Source: Symsagittifera roscoffensis (Eukaryota > Xenacoelomorpha > Acoela > Convolutidae). Taken from it: a stretch of DNA of 64,000 nucleotides. The stretch is taken from positions 69,430,123 to 69,494,122 of the forward strand of contig NC_087064.1 in NCBI RefSeq assembly GCF_963678635.1, in the 5' to 3' direction. Below, one piece after another: positions 50,301 to 55,510 of the stretch. The notes under the pieces are model-generated. The model did no database searches. It had not been told where the DNA came from and saw only the letters and a list, made by a program, of their open reading frames with translations. Position 1 is the first letter of the stretch. Every line of letters starts with the position of its first letter. Both the position numbers and the translations under genes were made by a program.

Positions 50301-50519
50301 CTTGAAAAGAAGAATGGAAGCAACGCTTAATCTTGCAAAGCCCCTTGAGACCCCCCCCCCCCCCCCCCCCTCATAAACCTACATGATAGTCTCATGAATC
50401 AACATTAGCTCATGATAGTCATAAAGATTAAAACTGATAAACTTACCTTGTAGTAGTTGAAAGCCAGGAACAAAAAAAGAGCCAAAGCAAAGCGGACAAG
50501 TTTGGCGAAATGCTCCATT
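20077..50519 (-). CDS. 22-exon gene for a 1402-residue modular cysteine-rich, probably GPI-anchored surface protein
   Basis: Assembled by eye from 22 exons; all donor and acceptor phases agree and the total coding length is 4209 (1402 codons plus stop). Residues 1-24 form a signal peptide. Residues 25 to about 1250 are EGF-like modules in which C-x-C-x2-G-[YF/W] recurs with a Cys 8-20 residues later; more than 20 NxS/T sequons indicate secretion. Residues about 1252-1365 end in CTICCSSGANCN, the closing signature of Ly6/uPAR three-finger domains. A terminal hydrophobic stretch (VALMVPLVMMLVMAM) with a short polar end suggests a GPI signal. Most introns are phase 1, as in shuffled extracellular modules. 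The function is unknown; adhesion, matrix or receptor roles are guesses. Confidence 0.87.
20387..20478 (+). repeat. 90-bp repeat, copy 1 (GATCTATGAAAGG family)
   Basis: Matches 22095-22188 and 36672-36778: TAATTGTGGTTTC, CGCAGAGAATCTATGAAAGG, CTAAGCATAGT, TTCTCGTATTTCCC. Confidence 0.7.
21595..21805. repeat. CpG-rich interspersed repeat, copy 1
   Basis: Shares GTCCGCGA, TTCGACTTCGTCGGTCGCGCC, CGAAAATCCATAGTC and multiple GGTCGCG motifs with 38237-38636. Unusually CpG-rich for this window. It produces open frames on both strands that are not genes. Confidence 0.7.
21907..22076 (-). CDS. Main gene exon 21: start of the Ly6/uPAR-like region
   Basis: Residues 1256-1312. Joined to exon 20 it gives CVYCGYVCDMQWY, then DCSFCGLFRTGD and SCE. 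The C-x2-C-x3-C opening fits a Ly6-type start. Donor GAG|GTCAGA, phase 0. Confidence 0.82.
22095..22188 (+). repeat. 90-bp repeat, copy 2
   Basis: TAATTGTGGTTTC, CCCAGAGGATCTATGAAAGG, CTAGCATAGTCTG, CTTCCCCACATTCTAG. The best-preserved copy by eye. Confidence 0.7.
22851..22882 (+). repeat. Poly(G) run
   Basis: 25 consecutive G, one T, then six G. Length may be unreliable in assembly. Confidence 0.85.
23180..23385 (-). CDS. Main gene exon 20
   Basis: Residues 1187-1255. YTPRTSWTYDTTG, VQCVQAACNQALGSTSCVC, QCACATGLLHDGQGNCV. Acceptor GACTCAG, donor T|GTAAGT, phases 2/1. Confidence 0.87.
23386..24133 (-). other. Intron 19
   Basis: No exon or recognisable repeat apart from a G run at 23769-23780. 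Confidence 0.55.
24134..24329 (-). CDS. Main gene exon 19
   Basis: Residues 1122-1186. NCQCPTAVTN, LCRCAPGYAPDGTGACT, then GGNCCAYG. Donor GG|GTGAGT, phase 2, splits the glycine before YTP exactly as in exon 10. Confidence 0.87.
24330..24971 (-). other. Intron 18
   Basis: C run at 24361-24374; otherwise nothing recognised. Confidence 0.55.
24972..25094 (-). CDS. Main gene exon 18
   Basis: Residues 1081-1121, 123 bp, phases 1/1. GCVRECNWMMNSPNSCTE, KCATGFIAHYDL, KNCY. Acceptor CTTTTAG, donor T|GTACGT. Confidence 0.84.
25095..25589 (-). other. Intron 17
   Basis: C run at 25139-25152; otherwise AT-rich with nothing recognised. Confidence 0.55.
25590..25796 (-). CDS. Main gene exon 17
   Basis: Residues 1012-1080, 207 bp, phases 1/1. 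LCKCGIVVDDDCFFTAC, then DGPCSYETTTVES and AICKDGLVSDL. Acceptor TATTTTAG, donor G|GTTAGT. Confidence 0.87.
26110..26320 (-). repeat. hAT-type MITE fragment
   Basis: Reverse-oriented: GGGGGGTGGACGCC, CGACCCCCTGCCGACCCA, AAGTGCCCAAAAAGTG. The outer ends are degraded. Confidence 0.65.
26505..26700. repeat. Minisatellite of GAAATGACTGGGTTTTTGGGG units with inverted leading units
   Basis: Two units in reverse orientation (CCAAAAACAGTCATTTCC, CCAAAAGCAGTCAG) are followed by about five direct units of 27-30 bp. The array can fold back on itself and lies directly beside exon 16. Confidence 0.8.
26720..26806 (-). CDS. Main gene exon 16: short linker exon
   Basis: Residues 983-1011, 87 bp, phases 1/1. 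CPLRAWVEEIPDHTTGCSC. Being short and symmetrical, it could be skipped without a frameshift. Acceptor GTTTTAG, donor G|GTACTA. A minisatellite lies just past its 3' end. Confidence 0.72.
   Translation of the reverse strand, partial: PSTSVPRVLCVLGLRRSQTTPPDAPAHG
27050..27655. repeat. Long inverted repeat (palindromic element)
   Basis: Left arm blocks AAAACTTGCTTAGGATTTCAGC, TAGTCAATCAAAAGTTACGCC, AACTAGTTGATCGATGATG and TTCAAAACATTGT reappear in reverse complement, in reverse order, on the right (for example GCTAAAACTCTAGGCAAGTTTT, CGTAATTTTTGATTGACTA). Arms are about 270 bp with a centre near 27345. There is no coding capacity. Confidence 0.85.
27843..27907 (+). other. tRNA-derived relic
   Basis: A TGGCGCAGAGGTAGC A-box-like D arm, a CTAATAA loop and a GCGAAATCAAATCC B-box-like T arm are in correct order and spacing. 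Stems do not pair well, so it is a decayed tRNA or SINE head. Confidence 0.4.
28645..28836 (+). repeat. hAT-type MITE fragment
   Basis: GGCGCAAGCTCATC, GGCGCCAAAAATTTC, GGGTTGGTCGGCCAAAATGG, then a C run and TCCGCTAAATCCGAT. The left end is missing. Confidence 0.65.
28914..29248 (-). CDS. Main gene exon 15: two EGF-like modules
   Basis: Residues 871-982. GCVCTHPGDVDTCSCSG, an insert NKYLFPGYCRPVEC, then NCECIDSSLLDTCYCKPGYS. Acceptor CTTCAG, donor C|GTAACT. The frame reads on only two codons past the donor to a stop. Confidence 0.87.
29335..30250 (+). repeat. R3 repeat copy split by a hAT-type MITE
   Basis: ATTATTGTTCCGACC, GAGGAACTTTGTATTCGGG and CGCAAAATCAGGTGC precede the MITE at 29508; CTCAGTGTCGAGAAAAACCG and GGTTTGAAATTTTTGATTTC follow it. 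The same blocks are contiguous in the copy at 35250. Confidence 0.7.
29508..29878 (+). repeat. hAT-type MITE with 8-bp target duplication
   Basis: Starts CAGGCGCGGATCTAAG and ends AAATCCGCTACTG. Flanks are GATATATT (29500-29507) and GATATATG (29879-29886), 7 of 8 identical. An 8-bp duplication and CAG..CTG ends are hAT hallmarks. Confidence 0.85.
30301..30733 (-). CDS. Main gene exon 14: largest exon, three modules
   Basis: Residues 727-870, 433 bp. Modules end in CFCELGYNP, KCKCQYV/NCKCEPPYTS and GCECRKGYYS. Starts GCTINTTVQS. Donor AG|GTTAGA, phase 2. Several modules without introns suggest intron loss or late duplication. Confidence 0.88.
30734..31209 (-). other. Intron 13
   Basis: Nothing recognised. 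Confidence 0.5.
31210..31375 (-). CDS. Main gene exon 13: cysteine module
   Basis: Residues 672-726. VTCIRVNCDFDFDANCNKG then HCAEGFVPDN and GHCTG. Acceptor TTTCACTAG, donor CCG|GTGAGT, phase 0 in and 1 out. Confidence 0.86.
31937..32379. repeat. MITE-like element with about 70-bp terminal inverted repeats
   Basis: Left end ACTTTAACGT..CTCATGCTTGAAGGACCG AATGCTTGAA..TTTCAACCAATCA. The right end is its inverse: TGATTGGTTGAAA..TTCAAGCATTCGGTCTTTCAAGCATGAG..ACGTAAAAGT. Total about 443 bp, no coding capacity. Superfamily not assigned. Confidence 0.8.
32578..33279 (+). repeat. hAT-type MITE (outer copy) with 8-bp target duplication
   Basis: Starts CAGGGGCGGATCTAGG, ends ATAAATCCGCTAGTG. Flanks ATTCTTTA (32570-32577) and ATTCTTTC (33280-33287), 7 of 8 identical. 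A second copy lies inside at 32912. Confidence 0.88.
32912..33187 (+). repeat. hAT-type MITE (inner nested copy) with perfect 8-bp target duplication
   Basis: 276 bp from CAGGGGTGGATCTAGG to CTAAATCCGCCCCTG, flanked by GGAGGGAC on both sides (32904-32911 and 33188-33195). It sits inside the GGGACCCTTTGGGTCGGCAG block of the outer copy. Confidence 0.92.
33339..33457 (-). CDS. Main gene exon 12: half module
   Basis: Residues 632-671, 119 bp. DCGVNVENC, NTSLNCTT, TCRCNDGYKP. Donor CCT|GTGAGT in phase 0 directly after the GY motif; exon 13 completes the module. Confidence 0.85.
33458..34297 (-). other. Intron 11
   Basis: A hAT-type MITE fragment near 33541-33625 (GTCGACCTAAAAAATGGTC, CCCCCTCCCC). 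A T-rich tract with TTTTCTTTTGC motifs at 34170-34290 creates long Lys/Phe ORFs that are not genes. Confidence 0.55.
34298..34467 (-). CDS. Main gene exon 11: second half of split module plus a further module
   Basis: Residues 575-631. Starts YYPDSTGNCTFHG, then NCECANANVSSCTCALGYY. Four sequons. Acceptor CACAACACAG, donor C|GTGAGC, phase 2 in and phase 1 out. Confidence 0.86.
34590..35145 (-). repeat. R3 repeat copy
   Basis: Starts AGCCGGTTACTCTGCAAGTA and GAATGTTCCGAC, ends TCAGATTGTCGGAACAATA, giving TGTTCCGAC inverted ends. Same order as 52905-53475. Confidence 0.7.
35250..35735 (+). repeat. R3 repeat copy
   Basis: TTGTTCCGGCGATTGAAAAT, CGCAAAATCAGG, GTGTCGAGAAAAACCGG, ending ATGGTCGGAACATTCTGTGC then AACCGGCTATC. 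Confidence 0.72.
35848..35897. repeat. Short palindrome (ACTATTTCC..GGGGGATTTGTTAC)
   Basis: TAACTATTTCCACCC AATTGCAATAACG GGGGGGATTTGTTAC. Same type as 47175 and 38119. Confidence 0.5.
36000..36420 (+). repeat. R2-like repeat copy (degraded)
   Basis: GGAATATTTGTGCTCGGCGAAGT, TCAAGAAAAATTTCAG and a GTTCAAAAACTCC block resemble the R2 left half. Confidence 0.45.
36672..36778 (+). repeat. 90-bp repeat, copy 3
   Basis: TTATTGTGGTTCC, CGCAGAGGATCTATCAGTAGG, GAGGCTAGTC, CTCCCCACATTCCAGACTG. Confidence 0.68.
37238..37291. repeat. Perfect 16-bp inverted repeat, 22-nt loop
   Basis: ATTAGACCAAATAGCT (37238-37253) and AGCTATTTGGTCTAAT (37276-37291) are exact inverse complements. It would form a stable hairpin in intron RNA. 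Confidence 0.9.
37396..37502 (-). repeat. hAT-type MITE fragment
   Basis: TTTGGTCGATCTAAAAAAA, CTCCCCTCGAGAAAATCCGG, GATGCGCCCCTG: the left end of the family in reverse orientation, adjacent to exon 10. Confidence 0.7.
37516..37711 (-). CDS. Main gene exon 10: first half of a split module
   Basis: Residues 510-574. CSLGSFPNTTEICNEFAC, four sequons, ending DWCVCGYG. Donor GG|GTAAGT in phase 2 cuts within the glycine of the GYGYYP motif; exon 11 supplies the rest. Confidence 0.86.
37914..38078 (-). CDS. Main gene exon 9: EGF-like module
   Basis: Residues 455-509, 165 bp, phases 1/1. NCNCTVPNGIPTDTMSECIC then DPANPGGCI. The donor AAAA|GTCTGC is the weakest in the gene, but length and phase match exon 4. 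Confidence 0.78.
38119..38160. repeat. Short palindrome (AACCCCACCCC..GGTTGGGGGATATTGTTA)
   Basis: ACCCCACCCCTTTC AAGAAG AGGTTGGGGGATATTGTTA. Member of the recurring hairpin motif. Confidence 0.5.
38237..38636. repeat. CpG-rich interspersed repeat, copy 2
   Basis: Left end CACGGGTCGAGGTCCGCGAC and right end AACCTCAACCCGGGTG suggest inverted ends. The interior repeats GGTCGCGG and CGATCGCGCC motifs. Confidence 0.7.
39290..40080 (-). repeat. R2 repeat copy
   Basis: AAGACTGCTCGTATCAGGGC, ATTCCGACTGTCTTTTAA, ATCGCGCATTAATTATCTC, AAATTGACCAGATTGGC and GAACGGAAATACATATTTAG. Open stretches here are not genes. Confidence 0.65.
40310..40594 (-). repeat. hAT-type MITE copy (degraded)
   Basis: ACCAACCCTAATGTTTTTCC, AATACTAATTTTGAAGG, TCCCCTCTCAAGAAAATTC and TAGATGCACCCCTG at the end. 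Confidence 0.65.
41534..41740 (-). CDS. Main gene exon 8: cysteine module with Ser/Thr-rich extension
   Basis: Residues 386-454, 207 bp, phases 1/1. CPLGEANCVRGDTKERC, GCQCRNEP, then a hydroxyl-rich YSTNYSTSLAPGIPSTTTV. Donor TCCT|GTGAGG joins to exon 9 to complete a Cys codon. Read-through meets a TAA 24 bases after the donor (41510). Confidence 0.83.
41741..42164 (-). other. Intron 7
   Basis: Begins with four tandem variants of GTATCCCAAAATGTTTCCAA (41760-41815). Nothing else seen. Confidence 0.5.
42165..42419 (-). CDS. Main gene exon 7: two fused modules
   Basis: Residues 301-385, 255 bp, phases 1/1. Module one is DCMAGDHYC..DCRCKAGFGLKAL; module two is NCYCNNTFDPIDECFCGYW..GFCT. The intron that separates such modules elsewhere is absent here. 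Donor CCA|GTAAGT. Confidence 0.88.
42420..42883 (-). other. Intron 6
   Basis: Nothing recognised beyond short CTTAATG repeats near 42495-42535. Confidence 0.5.
42884..43042 (-). CDS. Main gene exon 6: divergent module
   Basis: Residues 248-300, 159 bp, phases 1/1. YCIIGEGPTANHPFCV..YTICASGTGSQFNQSYCG. It lacks the C-x-C..GY core of its neighbours. Acceptor TTTTTTTCAG, donor A|GTTAGT. Confidence 0.84.
43120..44030 (-). repeat. R2 repeat copies (two, adjacent)
   Basis: First: TCTGCTCGTATCAGGGCAAAGCCCTG and CGACTGCCTTTTAAGGT. Second: AACTAATTTGGAACGATTTTTC, CCAAACTGGCCAAAATGGCA, CAAGACTGCTCGTATCAAGG, CCGACTGCCTTTTAAGG. Confidence 0.75.
44090..44960. repeat. R2 repeat copies (two, inverted to each other)
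   Basis: 44160-44430 reads toward CACAAATATTCCG..AAAAGTCGGAACAAT; 44640-44900 reads GGAATATTTGTGCTCGG..GTTATGGGGGTT. The pair is arranged head to head. Confidence 0.7.
45900..46058 (-). CDS. Main gene exon 5: cysteine-rich module
   Basis: Residues 195-247, 159 bp, phases 1/1. HCNEIWPGGHCYMNDTVTVC then KTCRCGPGFTPRV, ending FIPCEG. Three sequons. Cysteine spacing resembles exon 3 and the start of exon 7. Confidence 0.88.
46194..46358 (-). CDS. Main gene exon 4: EGF-like module
   Basis: Residues 140-194, 165 bp, phases 1/1. RTCVCEDLYGFPG then NTCFCKSGWTSDPADLGVCV. Acceptor is TTTTTTTTTCAG, donor C|GTGAGT. The module length equals exon 9, which has the same layout. Confidence 0.87.
46359..49017 (-). 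other. Intron 3
   Basis: AT-rich; a short palindrome at 47175-47215 with a variant at 47270-47310, and three direct repeats of TGATCGTC at 48911-48930. No exon seen. Confidence 0.55.
47175..47215. repeat. Short palindrome (AACTATTCCCCCC..GGGGAGAAATAGTTAC)
   Basis: GATAACTATTCCCCCC TATTGCAATAT GGGGAGAAATAGTTAC: near-perfect arms of about 15 bp. Confidence 0.65.
49018..49176 (-). CDS. Main gene exon 3: cysteine-rich module
   Basis: Residues 87-139, 159 bp. TCYTAGSGC, then GCLCGPGFIRSITGGACTA. Acceptor TTTATTAG; the best donor is CTAG|GCAAGT, a GC-type donor. A GT donor six bases upstream (CCG|GTCTAG) would also keep phase 1 but fits the consensus poorly. Confidence 0.83.
   Translation of the reverse strand, partial: ELVILPALDAKSQTEQLIALQLPTQLQWLKAACVDQGLFEASPAVHVQLSPV
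49177..49871 (-). other. Intron 2 with an R2 copy
   Basis: R2 blocks at 49225-49600: TATTGTTCCGACTTTCGAAG, TTGGCCATGCTCTGGATTAAT, ACGCGTACTTTG. No exon seen. Confidence 0.6.
49872..50057 (-). CDS. Main gene exon 2: first EGF-like module
   Basis: Residues 25-86. Contains DGCACHSNSTT and YCYCLVGYGEL, a C-x-C..GY module with sequons. The frame requires the acceptor GGAAG|GACAG; a stronger-looking TTTCAG lies 13 bases upstream (at 50071) but would shift the frame from exon 1. Donor A|GTAGGT, phase 1. Confidence 0.8.
50058..50446 (-). other. Intron 1
   Basis: GA microsatellite at 50117-50132 and a C run at 50351-50370; nothing else. Confidence 0.6.
50447..50519 (-). CDS. Main gene exon 1: start codon and signal peptide
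   Basis: Codes for residues 1-24: MEHFAKLVRF then ALALFLFLAF, a basic start plus hydrophobic core typical of a secretory signal. Donor CAAG|GTAAGT is near-perfect, phase 1. The A-rich sequence just before the ATG (TTTTAAAATGG) has no splice acceptor, so this is the likely first coding exon. Confidence 0.78.
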
Positions 50520-51029
50520 TTTAAAATACAGAATTCCCAATCTAGTCAAAAACCCGAGCTAGTTCAGATTAGAATTGAACTTTGTTTTTGAAATTCGTCG
50601 GTTTTCTTGATATTTGCTATTTCAATTTTCTACAGCACGTTTGGATGATTTAATACCAACCACTTGGTGTTTTTTCAAAAAGGCAGAAATTGTCAGGAGA
50701 AAGAAGTAAAATGAAATCAAGCGGAAAAAGCACAAATGTTGCTAAGGAACGGCAGCTGTTTCAGAAAAAGCACAAAATAGGAGCCAAAAATTACATTCAT
50801 CTCGTATTGGTAGCAGAGGAAAATCACCTGTTGTCAATGTGAAAACAAAAGATCAACAAATAAAAACAAACAGATCAACAAATAAAAGTATGACGAGTGT
50901 TTCCCCCTGTTGGTACAAAACAGCTCCATGGTACCAACAAAAACGAGTCAAAAATCGGAAAAACCACTAAGCGTGAAAACAACGTTGCCATTTTTTGGTA
51001 GAGCCGGTTTTTCATATGCTTTTATTGAG
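50520..51029 (-). other. Upstream region of the main gene
   Basis: Contains the 5' UTR and promoter of the main gene. No clear TATA box or initiator can be assigned. Near 50860-50880 AACAAATAAAA is duplicated. Confidence 0.4.
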
Positions 51030-51870
51030 GAATGCCAACAAGATTGCTCATATCAGGACGAAACTCAGAATGTTTTGACCGACCTTTAACGTCTTTTCAA
51101 AAGCTTTTAAAAAAGATATGGACAAATTTGAAAAAAAAAAAGATAAAAAAGATTGATTTTATCTTTTTTGTGAGGATTTGTTTTGAAAATGATCCCCCAC
51201 ACGTTATACGAAGATATATGAAAATGTACAAAGTGATACAAAGGACTGATCAGAATAGCCTGCCTCAGTTCGATTTGAGACCTTTTTCAAGGCGGATTAC
51301 TTCAACGCTTACTCGTTATTGAACGCTAGATAACAAGTGTTAACGTTTCAAAATTCGTTAAATTAGCTTATTTCAATTCACCATAACTTTATGAAAAATG
51401 ATTACAGGTAGAAATTAATTTTGAAATTGAGCTCAAGATTTTGATATCTCAATGTTTATGTCTGTGCATGTTACATTTGTCTGTGTAAGCTCCGATGTAA
51501 AAGTTTGTGAACTTTTTTTACTATCCGACCCACGTTATTTAAGTTAAACGTGAAAAAGCTGAGCACATATTAGCGTAAAAATTATAAAAGGCAATGCCTC
51601 AAATCAAATGGAACCAGGTCTGACGCAGATCAAATTGCCGCTTTCGCTTTGTATACATAGAATACATCGCGCGTTAATTATTCCAAACGTCAAAATGGCA
51701 ATTTTCAAAACTTCATAATAAAATCACAAGTAATTGCTTTCTTAAATTTAAGCAAGGACATAACTTGCCATCAGATTATCTTCAAAATTTTTGTCAAAAA
51801 TGGTTGATCTGAATGTCGGATATAGTTTGGAGAAAAAAAAATTTCCGAGAACTAATATTTGGTTCTTTTT
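51030..51870 (-). repeat. R2 repeat copy (long, degraded)
   Basis: CAAGATTGCTCATATCAGGAC, CAACGCTTACTCGTTATTGAACG, ATCGCGCGTTAATTATTCC, AACGTCAAAATGGCAATTTTC. An ORF at 51032-51322 lies within it and is not a gene. Confidence 0.6.
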
Positions 51871-51936
51871 TTTTCAAAATTGGAGCAAAGACTTGAGTAA
51901 GAGCACAAATTTCTCAAGTCGCTCTGTACTCGCTCG

Positions 51937-52130
51937 AATTTAGACGAAAAGTCAAAAAAAAAATTCCGGTTTTTCTCGACACTGGAGAAAATTATTCAAA
52001 GTTTTTTTTATCTCAATCGAATCACGACTGAAAGCACTTTTGTTTGTTATATCACTCAATTTTCTCAAGTCTTTTCTCAAGTAAGAGCACTCAATTTTCT
52101 CAAGTCTTTTCTCAAGTAAGAGCACAAATT
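51937..52130. repeat. R3 fragment with a 47-bp tandem duplication
   Basis: 51940-52060 is nearly identical to 53240-53366 (CCGGTTTTTCTCGACACTGG, CGAATCACGACTGAAAGCAC). It ends in two copies of CACTCAATTTTCTCAAGTC TTTTCTCAAGTAAGAG. Confidence 0.75.
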
Positions 52131-52904
52131 TTTGCTATTATTTCAAAAATCAGAATAAAAATCATACGATCACAGATATTCCATCCCTTCTTTCAAAAAT
52201 GGGATCAATGATTGAAATTAACTAGTATCAGATCCAAATAAGCAAGTTTTTGCTTAGCAAGCAAAAAATGTAAAGTAGTTTTGTCGGTTTTTCAAATAAC
52301 TCATGGTGGCAAGTGAAGCCTTCCTTAAATTGACGGACTGATCAGAACAAAAAATTTGAATTGACGGACTTACAATAAACTTAAAAAATTCAGCAAAGTG
52401 TTTGTGGTTTGCATAATAAATTTTGTGTTTTATAAAATATTTTAGATCTTAAGGTAAATTAATTGCTGTACAAATATTTTTGTCAAAAATTTTTTTTCAT
52501 CTTGAACTTTACCTTCTTGATCAGGGCGAAATCAGGTCTTGATCAGGTTGCCAACAAAAAACAGCAAATTTTTTTTGAAAGCCTAAGACTTTATTGCAAT
52601 ACAATTTACATATATGCCAAGCACCAAAGAAAGACTTAAAATGAAAAACTCCTTATTTTCTGCAATCAAAAAAGAAACAAAACAACCGGATATTAAGCAA
52701 CTGGCATAAAATTTTCTGGCAGCAGTTTTTGTTGTTTTTCAAACTCTGAGTTATGAATTATAATTTGATTTATTTGATTTAATGAAGAACTCTACTTTGA
52801 TTTAATTTGATTTCTTACAAAGTTTGTTTTGCTGTACTTGATTTTCCGTAGAAAACCCAACTCGAGGCTTGATATATACGACCATAGTCCTTAAAACTCT
52901 TTTA
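52131..52904. other. No gene seen
   Basis: AT-rich; repeated GATTTAATTTGATTT motifs at 52755-52815. Confidence 0.45.
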
Positions 52905-53475
52905 TCTTTTTTCAAACTAGTGTGGTTTTTTCTGCGTGGTGTGATAAAAGGATCTGACATAAATTTATAATTTTGGCATAATTGCCAGTCATAGCAACAT
53001 AGGCAAAAAGGAAAACAGTTTTTGAAGAATCAAAACAAAAAAACCCAAATAATTTCTAATTTTTTTCAGGTGAATTTTTTTGAAGTTTTCGATTCCCAAA
53101 ATGGCATTAACAGTCTCCAAAAACTAAATTTACTAGATTCTTTGCATAATAATTATGCATAATTAGCTATTGTAAACGCCATAAAATTAGCATAAATAAG
53201 CGTGCTCGCTCGCTGTTCTCGCTTACTGTACTCGCTCGAAATTAGACGAAAAGTCAAAAAAAAAATTCCGGTTTTTCTCGACACTGGAAAAAATTATTCA
53301 AAGTTTTTTTTATCTCAATCGAATCACGACTGAAAGCACTTTTGTTTGTTATATCACTCAATTTTCTCCCATGATTAATTGTGGTGGCTGATTTTGCGTG
53401 AAAAAAAATTTAAAAAAATAAAACAAACCTAAATACAAAATTCCACACCATTTTTAAATTGGCCGGAACAACGAC
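52905..53475 (-). repeat. R3 repeat copy
   Basis: TTTCTGCGTGGTGTGATAAAA, AAAATGGCATTAACAGTCTCC, GTTTTTCTCGACACTGG, GGCTGATTTTGCG and TTGGCCGGAACAACGAC in the same order as 34590-35145. Confidence 0.72.
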
Positions 53476-54393
53476 TGAATTAAGTAAATTGAAGTAAATT
53501 ATAACGGAAGATCAAATGCGCTCTTAGAATCTTGTTGATATGATTTGCGTTTTTTTTAGAAAAAAAAATTTATAGATCTATCTACTTGCCTCATTCACAA
53601 AAATTTTGGGACAGACTTTCGACAGTCTTCGCAAATAAACCGAAAAGAATTGAAATAATTTCTAAAAAAAAGATTTCATTTTTTTTTGTTATCAAAAGTA
53701 ACGTCTTCGCTCAATTTGTATTTTTTATAGACATTGCACTTCCAGATTTTGCAATTGTTTGACCAGATTCAATGTTTCAGAATGAATATGGCAAGATTCA
53801 ATGTGCCGAATGTGACACAAAATCAAGTTGTCGCACATCGATTAAAAAAGTAAAAGATAGATGATGATCGATATTTGTCGATTGGAGAGCATTCACATAT
53901 CGTTAACGTACTTTAAACCCGTCATTGCTGAAGCTAAGCCGTTATAAATCCCAACTATATTCTTCCGGGTTTTCTGAAGTACTTTTTTATTTTTCATGAA
54001 CCACTTAAAATTGACCATTCAAGTTCATGACTAACGACAACCAAGATACTAGTTATGCATAAACAAACAAATTTGTGATGACTGGTTTAGTCTTGAAGCG
54101 ACAACTCATCACAAGCGATAACTTTTTTGCAAGCGATAATTTACAGAATTTTAAGAAGCGATATTTATCGCAGAGTTTTTTGCCCAAAACGAATTGTTGC
54201 TTAGCAATAATTGCAAAACGAATTGTTGAAGAATTGATGACCTTGCCGAATTAGTCAAGCGCTTTCAAAACTGGAAGCACATCTCTTTTTTCTGTCATTT
54301 TAACAGCAATAACACTACACATTGGGTCAAAATTGATCCAACAGCTTCCTGTATTATTTGCTGCGAGATAAATCTGCTGCGACATAAAGTTTC
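53476..54393. other. No gene seen
   Basis: AT-rich; repeated GCGATAA motifs at 54100-54170 (CAAGCGATAA, GAAGCGATAT). Confidence 0.45.
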
Positions 54394-54401
54394 ATCAAGA
54401 G

Positions 54402-54841
54402 CAGGGGCGGATCTAGGATTTTTTCGAGGGAGAACAGATTTTCAAAAAACTTCGAAAACTTTGTGGACGTTTTTTGTTTAAGTCGACCAAAATTATTTTC
54501 CGAGTTTTCACAAATCACTAAAAAGACCCTATTTGTTAATCAATTATCTGCGCAGGTGGCAAAATTGTTTTAAAAGGTCATAAAAGCCGTTTCTAACCAC
54601 TACTTGGAAAATTGTGACCAAAAATATGCGTTTTTTTTTGGCGCGAGCCCACTTCAAAAATAGTTTGTATTGGCGCCAAACGCGCCTTTAGAAAAATTTA
54701 GGGTTGGTCGGCCTAAAGTGGAAGTCATAAAACAATACCAAATGGGACCTTTGGTTGGTGAAGGGGTCAAATCTCTGAAAAAGGAGCGTCCAAACTCACC
54801 CTCCGCCCCGCCAGACCCCCTGCCCTCTAAATCAGCCCGTG
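54402..54841 (+). repeat. hAT-type MITE, 440 bp
   Basis: Starts CAGGGGCGGATCTAGG, ends AAATCAGCCCGTG. Flanks ATCAAGAG and AGCAGGAG agree at 6 of 8 positions. The 54670-54915 ORF lies mostly inside and is not a gene. Confidence 0.85.
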
Positions 54842-55510
54842 AGCAGGAGTTAATTCAATATTTGTTTGCAAGTAAAAAAAATCATTTTCAAAAATATTCA
54901 ACTGGTTCTCTCTGAAGATTTCTGTAAAACTTTTAACACAAAACTTTTGAGCAGCTCTACTCATTGCGGTCTAACGGATTGACAGCAACATAACAAAAGG
55001 GTAGCCACCCATTTTCATAAGAATTTTGAAATAAAAAGTTTCTATCTCTTAAATTAGCAAGAAGTTAGTGGACCACGTGAACAATCTCTCCCTAATCATA
55101 TTTGGGATAAAGTAGTTCACTTGGTTGAAAGTAACGTTTTTCAGCCAATAAGATTTGAGCATAGTACATTATGGCCTTACTGCATGAATTTGCCAATTAA
55201 TTTTGAGGGGAGATTGTTCACTTGGCCTTTTCAGAGAGGAGACTGTTCACATGGGCCAAATTAATTAATTAAATGAGAGGACTTTCAACGTTGTAAAATT
55301 TTAGGTAATATGCAAGTAACACTATTTAACAGTCTACAGAATTCACTACACTCAAGTTATATAAATATATATTTTTGTAAATAGTACCTAATCATGCTAT
55401 TTCAAACTTTTGGGAATTTTATATGAAACAATTTCACAGTATGGATAAATTGATAGTGGTAAAGCTTTCATATGAATTTAACCCTACAAAATTGTGTTTC
55501 CAGTGCATGA
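54842..55510. other. Short inverted-repeat element and AT-rich DNA
   Basis: 55075-55262 is bounded by CCACGTGAACAATCTCTCCC and GGAGACTGTTCACATGGG, with an internal GGGGAGATTGTTCACTTGG; related motifs occur at 33640-33800 (AAGTGAACAATCTCCC). Probably a small MITE. Confidence 0.55.

Noticed and set aside
50520-50560. Possible trans-splice leader acceptor before the main-gene ATG
   Set aside because: The sequence right before the ATG has no pyrimidine tract plus AG.
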